A stretch of 64,000 nt of DNA from Patescibacteria group bacterium (GTDB taxonomy: Bacteria > Patescibacteriota > Patescibacteriia > 2-12-FULL-60-25): positions 1 through 64,000 of the forward strand of contig JAQTXZ010000003.1 in NCBI GenBank assembly GCA_028688515.1. The letters run 5' to 3'. Shown one piece after another: positions 63,821 to 64,000 of the stretch; the first letter of the stretch is position 1, and every line of letters begins with the position of its first letter. The notes under the pieces are model-generated. The model was not told where the DNA came from. It did not search any database and saw only the letters and a list, made by a program, of their open reading frames with translations. The position numbers and the translations under genes were made by a program.

Positions 63821-64000
63821 AATGTTGTTATAGGCCTGCTTTGCACGATGAAAAACTCGCCGTTCTCCATCCCCCACTCGATGTCGCAAGGAAAGCCGTA
63901 ATGCTTTTCGATATCAAGACAGATGGAAGCGAGTTTACCGATTTGAGCTGCGTCGAGTTTTTGCGCGGCTTTTTTATCGGACGGAATGCTGACTGTCTCA
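63817..64000 (-). CDS. PEP synthase/PPDK N-terminal (ATP-grasp) domain protein, C-terminal end only
   Basis: Reading on the minus strand to the edge gives a frame of about 60 residues ending in TGA at 63817-63819. It includes LDAAQIGKLASICLDIEKHYG, then FPCDIEWGMENGEFFIVQSRPIT. The pattern DIEWG-x8-IVQSRPIT is the hallmark of the end of the PPDK_N ATP/pyruvate-binding domain, normally followed in the same chain by the mobile His domain. Here the protein stops, and the His domain is encoded by the next gene(s). The rest of the gene is outside the window. Confidence 0.85.
   Translation of the reverse strand, partial: ETVSIPSDKKAAQKLDAAQIGKLASICLDIEKHYGFPCDIEWGMENGEFFIVQSRPITTL

Noticed and set aside
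1-64000. Alternative genetic code (UGA as Gly, as in Gracilibacteria/Absconditabacteria)
   Set aside because: UGA ends many well-defined genes at the expected place and is often part of a terminator; conserved proteins have no internal UGA.
1-64000. Insertion sequences, prophage or integrase genes
   Set aside because: No transposase, integrase or phage structural protein was recognised; the mobile-looking DNA consists of short non-coding repeats only.

Overview
The window looks like a chromosomal piece of a Candidate Phyla Radiation (Patescibacteria, probably Parcubacteria-type) bacterium. The evidence is a 23S rRNA with an extra hairpin and no 16S gene beside it, a compact S6-SSB-S18 operon, many secreted proteins of the kind common in that group (lamin-tail, SH3, KVYAV-type and alpha-2-macroglobulin domains), many orphan genes with no recognisable family, and UGA used as an ordinary stop. 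The assignment is an inference from gene content; no species can be named. 

Layout. 1-1081 is the 5' part of a 23S rRNA on the minus strand, facing away from rlmH. 2.2-2.7 kb holds a candidate structured RNA. 2.8-10.8 kb carries membrane and secreted proteins, a CYTH/HAD pair and tRNA-Leu. 11-13.4 kb has lexA with its own operator, a cytochrome b5-like lipoprotein and a second CYTH gene. 13.4-23 kb alternates orphan genes with an LTD/OB secreted protein, tRNA-Gly and an EpmA-like lysyl ligase. 24-26 kb is dCMP deaminase plus rpsR-ssb-rpsF. 26-33 kb holds two large orphan proteins, an RNA methylase, a ferredoxin and three tiny genes with structured leaders. 33-36 kb is iscR-iscS-iscU. 37-40 kb has gpsA, a BaeRF-like gene and a Memo-family lipoprotein. 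40-46 kb is an ECF sigma factor coupled to a giant alpha-2-macroglobulin membrane protein. 46-54.5 kb has DedA, glycerol kinase, H+-pyrophosphatase, HflX, a PAP2 enzyme and a second sigma/membrane-partner pair. 54.6-60.4 kb has an orphan receptor-like protein, uppP, a DUF1232 protein, a DUF3298-like lipoprotein, yvcK and a histidine phosphatase. 60.5-64 kb is a tightly packed cluster of three proteins ending in a PEP-synthase mobile His domain, downstream of a gene that ends as a PPDK N-terminal domain. 

Two gene classes stand out. Housekeeping genes often have a -10 box (usually TGn-extended) placed so that transcription starts at or within a few bases of the ATG, so their mRNAs should be leaderless. 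The orphan genes instead have a consensus -35, a long leader, a strong Shine-Dalgarno and an intrinsic terminator that in many cases contains or abuts the stop codon: compact single-gene cassettes. 

The genome is littered with short palindromic and iterated repeats of several families, in intergenic spaces and, strikingly, in frame inside conserved enzymes (iscS, hflX, epmA, the Memo protein, the alpha-2-macroglobulin). The most promising candidate systems are the split PEP-synthase-like cluster, the sigma/alpha-2-macroglobulin module, the duplicated RNA leader at 31.8 and 32.6 kb, and the in-frame repeat peptides.
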